Shown here piece after piece: positions 55,829 through 64,000 of a stretch of DNA of 64,000 nucleotides. Every line of letters begins with the position of its first letter. Position 1 is the stretch's first letter. The notes beneath the pieces were generated by a model that had not been told where the DNA came from, made no database searches, and saw only the letters and a list, made by a program, of their open reading frames with translations. Source of the DNA: Butyricimonas virosa (GTDB lineage: Bacteria > Bacteroidota > Bacteroidia > Bacteroidales > Marinifilaceae); assembly GCF_025148635.1 (NCBI RefSeq), contig NZ_CP102269.1, forward strand, positions 4,526,001 through 4,590,000, in the 5' to 3' direction. The position numbers and the translations under genes are program-made.

Positions 55829-56407
55829 ATGAAGAAATTGGACATCAAAGGCATATTCACAAGGCCCCGGAAACTACTACTTCACCCCGAAACAGAATGG
55901 CAGGTGATCGGCCGGGAGAACATCGAGGGAATCGAACTTTTCAAGAATTTCCTCGTGCCTTTATCCGTGCTTTCTTCTGCATGTGCGATATTGCTACGTT
56001 TATTGTCAACCTCACCTCTCTACGCCATTGGAACCGGCATCATCCTGTTCATGGCCTCCGTCATGGGGAGCTACATCGCTTACCGGGTGTCCCGTGAATA
56101 CCTCTCTAACAAAGTGGCTGCAGCCAACCGGATGGCCCTTCGCCTTGCCGTGTATAGCTCGGCCGTCTTCATCCCGTTCCACTGCCTTTCCAGTGGATTC
56201 TCGGAAGGATTTATATCCCAACTCATGGCAATATGTAGCCTGCTGTGCCTGCGTACCCTTTACGTCGGGCTGAACCAATTGACAGCCCTCGACGTACAAT
56301 ACCGCAAAAGCGCCATCGTCATCATTGGCTTACTCGTGATCGTATCCCCGATCATCATCCAGCAACTATTGATGATTATGTTCAGAATACCCACTATTTA
56401 CGCTTAA
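55829..56407 (+). CDS. Yip1-family membrane protein
   Basis: 192 residues. The N-terminus (IKGIFTRPRKLLLHPETEWQVI) is the usual cytoplasmic lead of bacterial Yip1-domain proteins, followed by about five hydrophobic segments (LFKNFLVPLSVLSSACAILL, YAIGTGIILFMASVMGSYIA, LRLAVYSSAVFIPFHCL and two at the end). Function in bacteria is not established. It is 13 nt upstream of smpB and probably cotranscribed with it. Confidence 0.85.
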   Translation: MKKLDIKGIFTRPRKLLLHPETEWQVIGRENIEGIELFKNFLVPLSVLSSACAILLRLLSTSPLYAIGTGIILFMASVMGSYIAYRVSREYLSNKVAAANRMALRLAVYSSAVFIPFHCLSSGFSEGFISQLMAICSLLCLRTLYVGLNQLTALDVQYRKSAIVIIGLLVIVSPIIIQQLLMIMFRIPTIYA

Positions 56408-56419
56408 ACATCAAAACCT

Positions 56420-56869
56420 ATGCAAAACGACATTAATATAAAAAATAGAAGAGCATCCTTCGACTACGAGTTCTTGGAAGAATACACCGCCGGAATCATG
56501 CTCACCGGTACCGAAATCAAATCCATCCGGGCCGGGAAAGCCGGGTTGGTGGATTCCTACTGTTATTTCCACAACGGCGAACTGTGGATTAAGGGTATGT
56601 ACGTTGCCGAGTACAAATTGGGAACCTACTACAACCACATCGAACGCCGCGAACGTAAACTCTTACTACAAAAGAAAGAACTCGTCAAGCTCGAACGCAA
56701 GACCAAGGAATCGGGACTCACCATTGTCCCCGTCCGTCTCTTTCTTAACGAGAAAGGCTTCGCCAAACTCCGCATCGCCCTAGCCCGGGGAAAGAAAGAG
56801 TACGACAAGCGGGAAACCCTCAAACAAAAAGACGCTAAACGGGAAATGGACCGCTACATGAAAAAATAA
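56420..56869 (+). CDS. smpB: SsrA-binding protein SmpB
   Basis: 149 residues. [41 protein letters not shown] at the N-terminus and the basic tail [27 protein letters not shown] identify SmpB, which delivers tmRNA to stalled ribosomes in the cytoplasm. The length is normal. The tmRNA gene itself is not in this window. Confidence 0.98.
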   Translation: MQNDINIKNRRASFDYEFLEEYTAGIMLTGTEIKSIRAGKAGLVDSYCYFHNGELWIKGMYVAEYKLGTYYNHIERRERKLLLQKKELVKLERKTKESGLTIVPVRLFLNEKGFAKLRIALARGKKEYDKRETLKQKDAKREMDRYMKK

Positions 56870-56880
56870 AACCTACAAAC

Positions 56881-58101
56881 ATGCAAAAATACATTCTTAT
56901 TTACCTTCTGTTTCTACTTATCACTTCCTGTGCGAAGGACAAGTTCGAGGGAATAGAATTATCAACAGGCAACGAAATCCGGGTAAGCAGCGAGCAACAA
57001 ACCATCCGCATTGCTCTTCGGAGTGGTTCAAACTGGTCATTTGCCAGCCCAACCTCTTGGTGCCGGGCAAGCAAGATCAGTACACCGCAAGGAGATACAC
57101 TTGTGATCAACACGCAAGTTAACACGACCACAACCGAGCGCACGGGGACCGTCACGATCTCCAATTCAGACCAACAGAAAATCCTCACCGTGATCCAAAA
57201 AGGAGAAATCTACTTCGAACTTCCGGTCATTTTCCACGTGTACTCGGACGGTTCCGTAAATGATGCAAAAGTCACCGCCGCCTACATTCAAGAATGTATG
57301 GATTACGTGAATAACTTCTACCGAGGCAACAACGGGAAAAGTGAGAACCTCAACCTGCAATTCACCCTTGCCACCACCACGCCCGAAGGAACTCCCTTGG
57401 TTGAACCCGGGGTAAATACTATTCAAAGTTCATCCACCTCGTTCAATGTCGAAAATTATTTAAGATACAATACATACAATGGCACACAAATAATATGGGA
57501 CCCCAACAAGTACATCAACATTATCATCTGCTCCTTTACCGAAGAAAACGTGACGGGAATCGCCATGACTCCATACACCCCGCAAGGCAAATCCCTGCCG
57601 GGTTTAAGAAGAAATGATACATACTATACCAGTCTTCCCACCAACTCCGTGCAAGCCGTGATGATAAACAAGATATTTATAGATAAAGCAGAGACCGGAG
57701 CTTACGGCCTACAACCGGTATGGCCCACCACTCTCGCCCATGAACTTGGACATTATCTAGGGTTATTCCATGTATTTTCCGGTGGTGACAACGGGCAAAC
57801 AACCGATTACTGTGAAGATACTCCCGATTACGATCGCCCGGCTTACGACACTTGGCTAGCAAGTGTATACAGACCAACTTTTGCCCAAGCAGCACAGCGC
57901 CAAGATCGCAATGGAACCACTTTCACGTCATATAACATAATGGACTATTATTATAGCTATCGTGATCGTATTACCCCCGACCAGCGAGCCCGGATCAGAC
58001 ACGTACTTGATTACAGTCCCCTCATTCCGGGACCGAAAATTGCGGTAGAAAACATGAGTCGTGCTGAAATCATTATCGAGGAACCACTCATACTAAAGTA
58101 A
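56881..58101 (+). CDS. BACON-domain zinc metalloprotease lipoprotein (M43-like)
   Basis: 406 residues with lipoprotein signal (LLITSC, Cys 17). Residues 25-107 form a BACON-like beta domain (WSFASPTSWCRASK, TERTGTVTISN...KILTVIQKG). The peptidase domain carries the extended zinc motif HELGHYLGLFH (287-297) and a Met-turn (YNIMDYYYS), typical of metzincins of the cytophagalysin/pappalysin type. Likely a surface-exposed protease of host or dietary protein. It starts 11 nt after smpB but is followed by a repeat spacer, so the grouping with smpB may be incidental. Confidence 0.92.
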   Translation: MQKYILIYLLFLLITSCAKDKFEGIELSTGNEIRVSSEQQTIRIALRSGSNWSFASPTSWCRASKISTPQGDTLVINTQVNTTTTERTGTVTISNSDQQKILTVIQKGEIYFELPVIFHVYSDGSVNDAKVTAAYIQECMDYVNNFYRGNNGKSENLNLQFTLATTTPEGTPLVEPGVNTIQSSSTSFNVENYLRYNTYNGTQIIWDPNKYINIIICSFTEENVTGIAMTPYTPQGKSLPGLRRNDTYYTSLPTNSVQAVMINKIFIDKAETGAYGLQPVWPTTLAHELGHYLGLFHVFSGGDNGQTTDYCEDTPDYDRPAYDTWLASVYRPTFAQAAQRQDRNGTTFTSYNIMDYYYSYRDRITPDQRARIRHVLDYSPLIPGPKIAVENMSRAEIIIEEPLILK

Positions 58102-58213
58102 CCCATCATGAAGCGATTACCTTCTCTACTCCTTCCTTACACAGGAGGGAATACCACTTGGTAATCAGCTCTTCCCCGTGCAAGGGGGGAGCTGGGGAGG
58201 GTGAGACTATTCC
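58102..58213. repeat. GC-rich dispersed repeat between convergent genes
   Basis: Contains CTCCTTCCTTACACAGGAGGG and CTCTTCCCCGTGCAAGGGGGGAG, imperfect palindromes of the family also found near 22290, 36590 and 61096. It may terminate both flanking genes. Confidence 0.65.
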
Positions 58214-60985
58214 CTACTTTTTCCCCTGTGGCAATAAAAGATACTGCCTATCCTTACCGGTCAACTCCTTTTGTTCCTCGGTCAACTCCAAGAAATTATT
58301 TCCCAACCACAACCGTTTTAATGTGGGTAAATGAAACAGGAAATCCGGAACCTTACCCGTCAACTCGTTACCCTGCACCAAGAAATCTTCCAACCGCTCC
58401 ATTCCCTCCCATTCATCTGGAATTCTCCCACTAAACTTATTCCCAAAGAGAATCAATCTTTTTAGTTTTTTCAATTCTTCCCATTCTGCGGGTAACTTCC
58501 CTGTCAACTTATTCCCTCCGACATCCAGTACCTCCAATTCTGAAAGCCATCCCAACTCGGCAGGTAATTCCCCCTCCAGCAAATTCCGCCCAAGATGGAG
58601 AATGTTCAAACTTCGCATATTCCCTATTTCAACCGGAATCGTTCCGGTCAATTTATTCCCCAAGAGAGCCAAAACCGTCAATTTATCCAAGTAACCGATC
58701 CCGGCGGGAATCTCACCGCTCAATTTATTCATTGACAAATCCATCCTTTCCAACAAGGTTAACTCCCCGATCTCGGCAGGAATCTCGCCCGACAACTTGT
58801 TATTCCCCAACAACAAAAGCCGTAAATTCCGCAAATTCCCGATACTTGCGGGTAAAGCACCTCCGGTGAAAGCATTCGAAGCGTTCAACTCCTCCAACGA
58901 CTCTATATTCCCGATTTCTTCCGGGAGCGAGGAAAACTCGTTATTCGGCATAGCCAATATTCTCAACCGCCTCAAATTACCAATCTCGGGAGGCAAGGCC
59001 CCGTTAAAATGATTATTTGTCAGGAACAACCTCTCTAAACCTTCCATATCTCCCAGTTCCGGCGGTAACACCCCACTCATTCGGTTCCCGAACACGTCCA
59101 AGATCTTCAACCGTTTCATCTTACCGATCGAGGCCGGCAGTGTCCCTGTAATCTCGTTATTTGCCAAGTACAACTCCACCAGTGACTCCCAATCACCAAT
59201 TTCATCCGGTAAGTTACCAGCAAGACAGTTATTCTGCAAGTTCAAGAAATTCAAACTCCGCATACGTGTTATCTCGGCAGGCAATCGCCCGCTAAACATG
59301 TTATTGTTCAAATACACCCTAACCAAATTTTCCAACTGCCCTAACTCCTTGGGAAGCTCGCCCGACAAACGGTTCTCTCCCAAACTCAATTCCGTCAAAT
59401 TCCTTAACTCACCAATCGACGGAGGAATACTCCCGCTAAACTGATTCTTCCACAAATACAAATGTTTCAGTTCTTCCCAATTCCCGATTTCCGCAGGGAT
59501 CATCCCCGAGAAATTATTAAAACTCAAGTTCAAGTATTCCAACTTAACCAACTTCGTTAACACCACCGGGAACGGCCCCGACAAACGATTCGTTTTCACG
59601 TAGAAATTTCTCAAATTTACCAGATTCCCCAGCGTCTCCGGCAACTCTCCGGAAAATTCGTTTTCTGAAAGTAACAAAGACGTCAAGCGAGTCAACTGAC
59701 CGATCTCTTTCGGGAGAGGACCCGAAAACTTGTTCGATGTCAAGTCCAAAGAGGACAATTCAGTCATCTTCCCGATCTCCACGGGTAAAGATCCGGAAAA
59801 CCTGTTATTCCTCAAATTCAAGTAATTCAATTGCACCAATTCACAAAGTTCCGGCGGAAACACCCCACTCAAACGATTATTACTCAAATCAAGGGATGAA
59901 AACGCCACGGCCTCCTTGATCTCAACAGGTAACGAACCAGACAAGCCATTATCCGACAAGCCTAAATGATATAAATTCGGCAAGGTAAACAACACCCCGG
60001 GAATCGCTCCCGTTAACCGATTATTGGATAAGCCCAAAGTTCTCAATTCTTTTAACTGTCCCAAAGTAACGGGAATAGTCCCTCTCAACAAGTTATTTTC
60101 CAATCCAACGATCCGCAGAGTTTTCACACTCCCCAATGAAGCTGGAATTTCACCATCTATTCGGTTTTGCCCTAAAGATAAACGTTTCAACGTTTTCAAT
60201 CTACTCCAGTCTGCAGGCAACACACCTCGCAGACGATTATCATATAAATTCACTTCTTCCAGATTTTCCAGAAGCACAAGCTCATCTGGTATTTCCCCCG
60301 TCAGCAAGTTCGATGATATATCCACACACTCCAACCGCAAGAGGCTCCCGATCGCGGCCGGAATACTTCCTGTCAGCCTGTTCCCTCCCATCCGAAGAAA
60401 TTTTAATTGTTTCAAACCACCAATTTCTGCCGGTATTTCCCCGGACAACTGATTACGTGAAAGGTCCAACGTCTCCAGATTTTCCAGTTTACCAATCCCG
60501 ACAGGTATTTTTCCCGTCAAACGATTGCCGTTCAGCGACAACTGTCTCAACGCTGTACTCTCTCCAATATCCGTTGGTATATTCCCCGTGATCTCGTTAT
60601 TACAGAGGTTAAGCACCTCCAACGTCTTCAATCTGAAAATAGCACCCGGCAACACCCCCTCCAAACCGTTTGCTCCCAGATATATACTCAATTTCCCATT
60701 ATCGTAATTCCGCTTCACCCCATACCACTCCTCAACAGGACGGTCACTCAGCCAATTCTCCTTCACCCGCCAATCTTCCCCTCCCAGAACCCAGTATAAT
60801 TCTTTTAAAGCAGCTCGTTCCGCTGCCACTTGCTGCTCTTTCAGCAACAAATCCACCGCCTGTTCCCTAACGATCTTCTTCTCCTTCCCTTTTTGTCTCT
60901 CTTTACGCACCTGTGCAACTAACGGGTCATTCCCGTAACACATGGAAAATATGAATAACAGAATAAATGACACAATTCGTTTCAT
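58214..60985 (-). CDS. Exported protein with 34 plant-type leucine-rich repeats
   Basis: 923 residues. A signal sequence (FILLFIFSMCYG; a lipobox is possible but poor) is followed by an LRRNT-like cap (ALKELYWVLGGEDWRVKENWLSDRPVEEWYGV). About 34 repeats of 23-24 residues follow with the consensus LxxLxxLxLxxNxLxGxIPxxIG, the subtype of plant receptor kinases. One unit is shorter (NNEFSSLPEEIG) and the last (GNNFLELTEEQ) is degenerate. No kinase, membrane anchor or sorting domain follows. Expected to be a surface or secreted binding protein with a solenoid fold. The 72-bp periodicity in the DNA comes from these repeats. Confidence 0.93.
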   Translation of the reverse strand: MKRIVSFILLFIFSMCYGNDPLVAQVRKERQKGKEKKIVREQAVDLLLKEQQVAAERAALKELYWVLGGEDWRVKENWLSDRPVEEWYGVKRNYDNGKLSIYLGANGLEGVLPGAIFRLKTLEVLNLCNNEITGNIPTDIGESTALRQLSLNGNRLTGKIPVGIGKLENLETLDLSRNQLSGEIPAEIGGLKQLKFLRMGGNRLTGSIPAAIGSLLRLECVDISSNLLTGEIPDELVLLENLEEVNLYDNRLRGVLPADWSRLKTLKRLSLGQNRIDGEIPASLGSVKTLRIVGLENNLLRGTIPVTLGQLKELRTLGLSNNRLTGAIPGVLFTLPNLYHLGLSDNGLSGSLPVEIKEAVAFSSLDLSNNRLSGVFPPELCELVQLNYLNLRNNRFSGSLPVEIGKMTELSSLDLTSNKFSGPLPKEIGQLTRLTSLLLSENEFSGELPETLGNLVNLRNFYVKTNRLSGPFPVVLTKLVKLEYLNLSFNNFSGMIPAEIGNWEELKHLYLWKNQFSGSIPPSIGELRNLTELSLGENRLSGELPKELGQLENLVRVYLNNNMFSGRLPAEITRMRSLNFLNLQNNCLAGNLPDEIGDWESLVELYLANNEITGTLPASIGKMKRLKILDVFGNRMSGVLPPELGDMEGLERLFLTNNHFNGALPPEIGNLRRLRILAMPNNEFSSLPEEIGNIESLEELNASNAFTGGALPASIGNLRNLRLLLLGNNKLSGEIPAEIGELTLLERMDLSMNKLSGEIPAGIGYLDKLTVLALLGNKLTGTIPVEIGNMRSLNILHLGRNLLEGELPAELGWLSELEVLDVGGNKLTGKLPAEWEELKKLKRLILFGNKFSGRIPDEWEGMERLEDFLVQGNELTGKVPDFLFHLPTLKRLWLGNNFLELTEEQKELTGKDRQYLLLPQGKK

Positions 60986-61067
60986 AACCGATCTTTTTAA
61001 TATCCGCTACTAATTTAAACATTTACAAACAAATTGCAATAACTTTGAACGGGAAAGTGAAAACTTG

Positions 61068-61209
61068 GTAATTTTAGATTTTAAATTTTAGATTGCCCCC
61101 CTCTAGCTCCTCCCCTTACACAGATGGGGCTAGAGGGGGGGCTGTTGGAAATCAAAAAACGTCGGCCTCGTGTGGTTGGAATCTAAAATTTAAAATCTAA
61201 AATCTAAAA
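61068..61209. repeat. Composite nested inverted repeat upstream of the LRR gene
   Basis: AT-rich outer arms (61071-61094 and 61179-61211) surround GC-rich inner arms CCCCCCTCTAGC (61096-61107) and GCTAGAGGGGGG (61129-61140). Between the inner and outer right arms lies the CGTCGGCCTCGTGTGG segment shared with 53175-53195. This is the most complete copy of the element in the window. Confidence 0.75.
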
Positions 61210-63096
61210 TTAGTAAGACCTTTCATTCCTCCCTTCCACCCAGTTGATATAAGCGGTATTGACCACCTTATTCCCACCGGGAGTGGGATAATTTCCGGTA
61301 AAATACCAGTCACCCGTGTCGTTCGGGCAAGCCACGTGCAAATCTTCGACCGACTGGAAAACCACTTTCACCTCGGCATTCAGATGCTCGTCACGCACCA
61401 TCTCGGCAATCTTGTCGGAAATCTCTTCTTCGGTAAAAGGAGTGTAAATCTCTTTCACGTGGTTCACCACCTGCTCCTTGGGCAACCCTTGCTGTGCCTT
61501 ACACTTCCGGTACACCTCGTCAATCAGCCCCTCCATGCCTCGTTCCTTCAACAACTCGATAGCCGCATTGAACGCGATAAACTCGTTCATCCGGGTCATG
61601 TCAATCCCGTAGCAGTCGGGGTAACGAATCTGCGGGGCAGAAGACACCACCACGATACGTTTCGGACCAAGACGATCGAGAATTCGCAGAATACTCTTTT
61701 TCAAGGTAGTTCCCCGCACGATCGAGTCATCAATCACCACGAGGTTATCCGTGGGCTGCACCGCCCCGTAAGTCACGTCATACACGTGTCCCACCAGCCC
61801 GTCACGACCGGAATCGGAGGTAATGAACGTGCGTAGCTTGGCATCCTTGATCACGATTTTCTCGATACGGGGCTCTCGGCAAATGATCTCGTCGAGCGTT
61901 TCTTCACTCCACGTAGCCTTTCCCTCCCGGATCAACCGTTTTTTCTCCTCCACCATGTACTGCTGGATTCCTTTCACCATCCCGTAGAAAGAAGTTTCCG
62001 CCGTGTTAGGAATAAAAGAAAACACCGTGTTGTCAAGATCGCCATCCACAGCCTTCACCAAACGAGGTGTCAATAACTCACCCAGTTTTTTCCGTTCCTG
62101 GTATATATTCCTGTCATTCCCGCGAGAGAAATAGATACGCTCGAACGAACAACTGGCACGTTGTCGCGGTTCACGCACGAGTTCCTCCGTCACGGTTCCA
62201 TCCTTCTTGATCAACAGGGCGTATCCCGGACGGATCTCGGAAATTTCCATATTTATACCTTGGAAAGCGGTCTGGATCACGGATGCCTCGGATGCTACCA
62301 CGACCACCTCGTCATCTTTGTAATAATAAGCCGGACGTATCCCCCACGGGTCACGCATCACGAAAGCATCGCCATGCCCGACCACTCCTGCCACGGCATA
62401 TCCCCCGTCCCAATCCTCGCTACTTCGGGAAAGCACCTTGGGTAAATCAATCGTACGCTCGATCAATGGGGTAATCTCCTGTTTCGAAAATCCCTTTTCC
62501 TTGTAGAAACGGTACAAATCCTGAATCTCGCTATCCAGAAAATAGCCTACCTTCTCAAGCAAGGTCACCGTGTCGGAATAATTTCGCGGATACTGCCCCG
62601 CCCGGATCAAACTCTCGAACAACTCGTCCACGTTCGTCAGGTTAAAGTTCGCCGCCAGCGCTAAGTTGTGCGCCCGCCAATTGCTTGCCCGTTTCAGCGG
62701 GTGAACGTAATCTATATTATTCTTCCCGAAAGTCGCGTAACGTAAATGCCCCAAGTAAATCTCGGAAACGAACGGCAAGTTCTGTTTTGCCCAAACGGCA
62801 TCCTTCTCCCGGAGAATCTCCGGTGTAAACGGTTCATGAATCCGGTCAAACACATCCTGTATCGGGTTCGCGTCACAGGAACGTACTCGGTCCATATACT
62901 TGTAACCCGGCTCCATGTCGAGTTTCAACCCCACGACACCCGCACCATCTTGGCCGCGGTTACGCTGTTTTTCCATTAATATGTACAACCTGTTTAACCC
63001 GTAAAGGTAAGAACCGTATTTCTTCTGATAATAATCCAATGGTTTCAGCAATCGAATCAACGCAAAACCACACTCGTGATGAATGGTGTCACTCAT
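61210..63096 (-). CDS. purF: Amidophosphoribosyltransferase-type protein (long form)
   Basis: 628 residues, longer than the usual PurF of about 460-510. The N-terminal glutamine amidotransferase has no Cys2; its likely nucleophile is Cys9 in HHECGFALIRLL, so either a propeptide or a displaced nucleophile is implied. EKQRNRGQDGAGVVGL and RDPWGIRPAYYY fit class II amidotransferases. The phosphoribosyltransferase half has VVIDDSIVRGTTLKKSI, the PRPP loop. It would convert PRPP and glutamine to phosphoribosylamine in purine synthesis. A -7 box TACTTTTG (63155-63162) lies 59 bp upstream. Bacteroidetes often carry this long variant besides a standard PurF, so its exact role is less sure. Confidence 0.85.
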   Translation of the reverse strand: MSDTIHHECGFALIRLLKPLDYYQKKYGSYLYGLNRLYILMEKQRNRGQDGAGVVGLKLDMEPGYKYMDRVRSCDANPIQDVFDRIHEPFTPEILREKDAVWAKQNLPFVSEIYLGHLRYATFGKNNIDYVHPLKRASNWRAHNLALAANFNLTNVDELFESLIRAGQYPRNYSDTVTLLEKVGYFLDSEIQDLYRFYKEKGFSKQEITPLIERTIDLPKVLSRSSEDWDGGYAVAGVVGHGDAFVMRDPWGIRPAYYYKDDEVVVVASEASVIQTAFQGINMEISEIRPGYALLIKKDGTVTEELVREPRQRASCSFERIYFSRGNDRNIYQERKKLGELLTPRLVKAVDGDLDNTVFSFIPNTAETSFYGMVKGIQQYMVEEKKRLIREGKATWSEETLDEIICREPRIEKIVIKDAKLRTFITSDSGRDGLVGHVYDVTYGAVQPTDNLVVIDDSIVRGTTLKKSILRILDRLGPKRIVVVSSAPQIRYPDCYGIDMTRMNEFIAFNAAIELLKERGMEGLIDEVYRKCKAQQGLPKEQVVNHVKEIYTPFTEEEISDKIAEMVRDEHLNAEVKVVFQSVEDLHVACPNDTGDWYFTGNYPTPGGNKVVNTAYINWVEGRNERSY

Positions 63097-63154
63097 ATTT
63101 TTTCCCTAATTTCATGTATTACCCCCGGGATATTCTCCTTTCCCGGAGAGATTA

Positions 63155-63162
63155 CAAAAGTA
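63155..63162 (-). promoter_or_regulatory. Bacteroidetes -7 box for the purF-type gene
   Basis: TACTTTTG on the minus strand matches TAnnTTTG, 59 bp before the start codon. No TTTG stands at 19 bp. Confidence 0.5.
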
Positions 63163-63196
63163 AGAAAAAAATATGTTTTATAAACCTTATGAACCC

Positions 63197-63222
63197 GAAT
63201 GTTAATCGTGAGATTAACATTC
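63197..63222. promoter_or_regulatory. 11-bp palindrome between divergent promoters, possible operator
   Basis: GAATGTTAATC-GTGA-GATTAACATTC, perfect arms, placed between the minus-strand -7 box at 63155 and the plus-strand -7 box at 63261. A regulator bound here could control both genes. Confidence 0.45.
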
Positions 63223-63260
63223 TTTACCACACATTTTTCAACCGAAATTCAAAATTAGGT

Positions 63261-63268
63261 TATCTTTG
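63261..63268 (+). promoter_or_regulatory. Bacteroidetes -7 box before the small exported protein gene
   Basis: TATCTTTG, a perfect TAnnTTTG, 20 bp before the ATG at 63288. The leader would be only about 13 nt. Confidence 0.6.
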
Positions 63269-63287
63269 CGAACCTTAAGTAAAAAGA

Positions 63288-63662
63288 ATGATGTTGAACG
63301 TGCTGAAGAATAGTATATTGATCGTGTTATTCGTGTTGGTAAGTTCCAGCGGGATATTGGCAAAAGGGCAAAATCCGTCCTTCAATGGCTCCTGCTTAGA
63401 ATGTAATTTCTGCCGAAACAAAATCTGTGAAGTCTCCACGGTTCCCCTATTACTCTTTCTTCACGAAAGTTGCGAACTCACGCTGGGTTACTCCCATGTT
63501 GTCCCGGACTCCAAATCACAATTGGTTCCCTCTTTCCTGCAAAGGAACAGCAAGAACAACACCGCGGTAGCACACTCCAAACGCAACTTGTATTTTCACC
63601 CGTACTCGACTCTCGGGAAGACCAAATACTACGTCTTTGCCCTGCGAAAAATCATTGTTTAG
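63288..63662 (+). CDS. Small exported cysteine-containing protein of unknown function
   Basis: 124 residues (or 123, starting at the second ATG). A signal peptide (LIVLFVLVSSSGILAKG) is followed by a short Cys-rich stretch CLECNFCRNKIC and a basic C-terminal half. I recognise no family. A -7 box directly upstream supports expression. It stands 134 bp before nuoA, separated by a repeat-rich spacer, so a link to complex I is not established. The frame could also be a chance one, but signal peptide plus promoter favour a gene. Confidence 0.5.
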   Translation: MMLNVLKNSILIVLFVLVSSSGILAKGQNPSFNGSCLECNFCRNKICEVSTVPLLLFLHESCELTLGYSHVVPDSKSQLVPSFLQRNSKNNTAVAHSKRNLYFHPYSTLGKTKYYVFALRKIIV

Positions 63663-63675
63663 CCGGAGATCAACC

Positions 63676-63790
63676 AAGTTACAGGTTGGGCCGATAGCCC
63701 TGCAAGTTGCAGTTACAAGTTCGCAACTTGCCGTATTTTTCCCCTGTAACTAAACTTGTAACCTGAAACTTGAAAACCTGAAACTTTTTA
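63676..63790. repeat. ACAAGTT/GTAACTTG-type repeat before nuoA
   Basis: Clustered units such as AAGTTACAGGTT, GCAAGTTGCAGTTACAAGTT and GTAACCTGAAACTTG in both orientations, the same family as 52178-52290. Confidence 0.6.
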
Positions 63791-63795
63791 TAATT

Positions 63796-64000
63796 ATGAA
63801 TCTTACTTTATTCGTGGTTGTATTGATTACAGCCATTTTGCTGGTGGTTATCGCTATGAGCATCGCTCGGGCCATTTCTCCCCGTACCTTCAACAAACAG
63901 AAGGGAGAAGCCTACGAATGCGGTGTACCCACGCGAGGAAAATCATGGATGCAATTCAAGGCAGGATACTACCTGTTCGCCATCTTGTTTTTGATGTTCG
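63796..64000 (+). CDS. nuoA: NADH-quinone oxidoreductase subunit A, 3' end outside the window
   Basis: 68 residues are visible. The first membrane segment (LFVVVLITAILLVVIAMSIA) is followed by KGEAYECGVPTRGKSWMQFKAGYYLFAILFLMF, which contains the conserved YECG motif of NuoA/NdhC with the Cys that faces the quinone channel. It begins a membrane-arm gene of respiratory complex I, and further nuo genes should follow downstream. The start ATG at 63796 fits the family N-terminus. Confidence 0.93.
   Translation, partial: MNLTLFVVVLITAILLVVIAMSIARAISPRTFNKQKGEAYECGVPTRGKSWMQFKAGYYLFAILFLMF

Noticed and set aside
58300..60700. Strong 72-bp DNA periodicity that might suggest a CRISPR-like or satellite array
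   Set aside because: The period is that of the 24-residue leucine-rich repeats of one intact reading frame. Units vary at the third codon positions and there are no spacers.

Overview
The window looks like a chromosomal segment of a Bacteroidales gut anaerobe. I infer Odoribacteraceae, with Butyricimonas as the most likely genus, but cannot prove it. The evidence is: SusC/SusD pairs whose SusC carries an N-terminal STN domain and is paired with FecR anti-sigma genes; several promoters of the Bacteroidetes type (TAnnTTTG at -7, TTTG about 19 bp upstream); many TlpA-like thioredoxins; a lutABC operon; moderate to low GC; and weak Shine-Dalgarno signals. I see no tRNA, rRNA, CRISPR array, insertion sequence or phage gene.

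Layout. (1) Positions 1-15.9 kb, minus strand, form one long regulated locus. Its transcription order is: ECF sigma factor, a decayed golvesin-type fragment, FecR anti-sigma, SusC, SusD, a lipoprotein resembling a metallopeptidase but without HExxH, a TlpA thioredoxin, a subtilase whose catalytic residues are all replaced, two retropepsin-like/PDZ proteins, a retropepsin-like/thioredoxin fusion, and a gene cut by the window edge. (2) 16.2-23.7 kb holds a ResA-like thioredoxin divergent from a transglutaminase-like lipoprotein, then tilS, gapA, a patatin-like phospholipase and a DbpA-like DEAD-box helicase. A candidate tiny transcription unit lies between tilS and gapA on the minus strand. (3) 23.8-29.9 kb, minus strand: inositol-phosphatase family protein, two FKBP-like lipoproteins, PHP phosphatase, flavin reductase, argS. 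(4) 30.1-35.5 kb: a tripartite RND efflux operon. (5) 35.8-39.3 kb: DEDDh exonuclease, dnaN, Xaa-Pro aminopeptidase. (6) 39.9-50.7 kb, plus strand: a second FecR-SusC-SusD-lipoprotein-thioredoxin locus paralogous to the first, with no adjacent sigma gene, ending in a frameshifted thioredoxin gene. (7) 50.9-55.4 kb: sugar MFS transporter, small membrane protein, lutABC. (8) 55.8-64 kb: Yip1-like protein, smpB, secreted zinc metalloprotease, a 34-repeat plant-type LRR protein, a purF-type amidotransferase, a small exported protein, and the start of a nuo operon.

How the parts work together. The two SusCD loci combine a TonB-dependent outer-membrane importer, trans-envelope FecR signalling, several exported thioredoxins and protease-fold proteins. 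In locus A the protease folds are partly inactivated. My inference is a system that takes up and reduces or handles peptides (or another thiol-containing ligand) rather than glycans, since no glycoside hydrolase or polysaccharide lyase gene is present. This system, the dead subtilase, the retropepsin triplet and the candidate small transcript before gapA are the most interesting items. Operon boundaries carry several families of dispersed AT-rich and GC-rich repeats.
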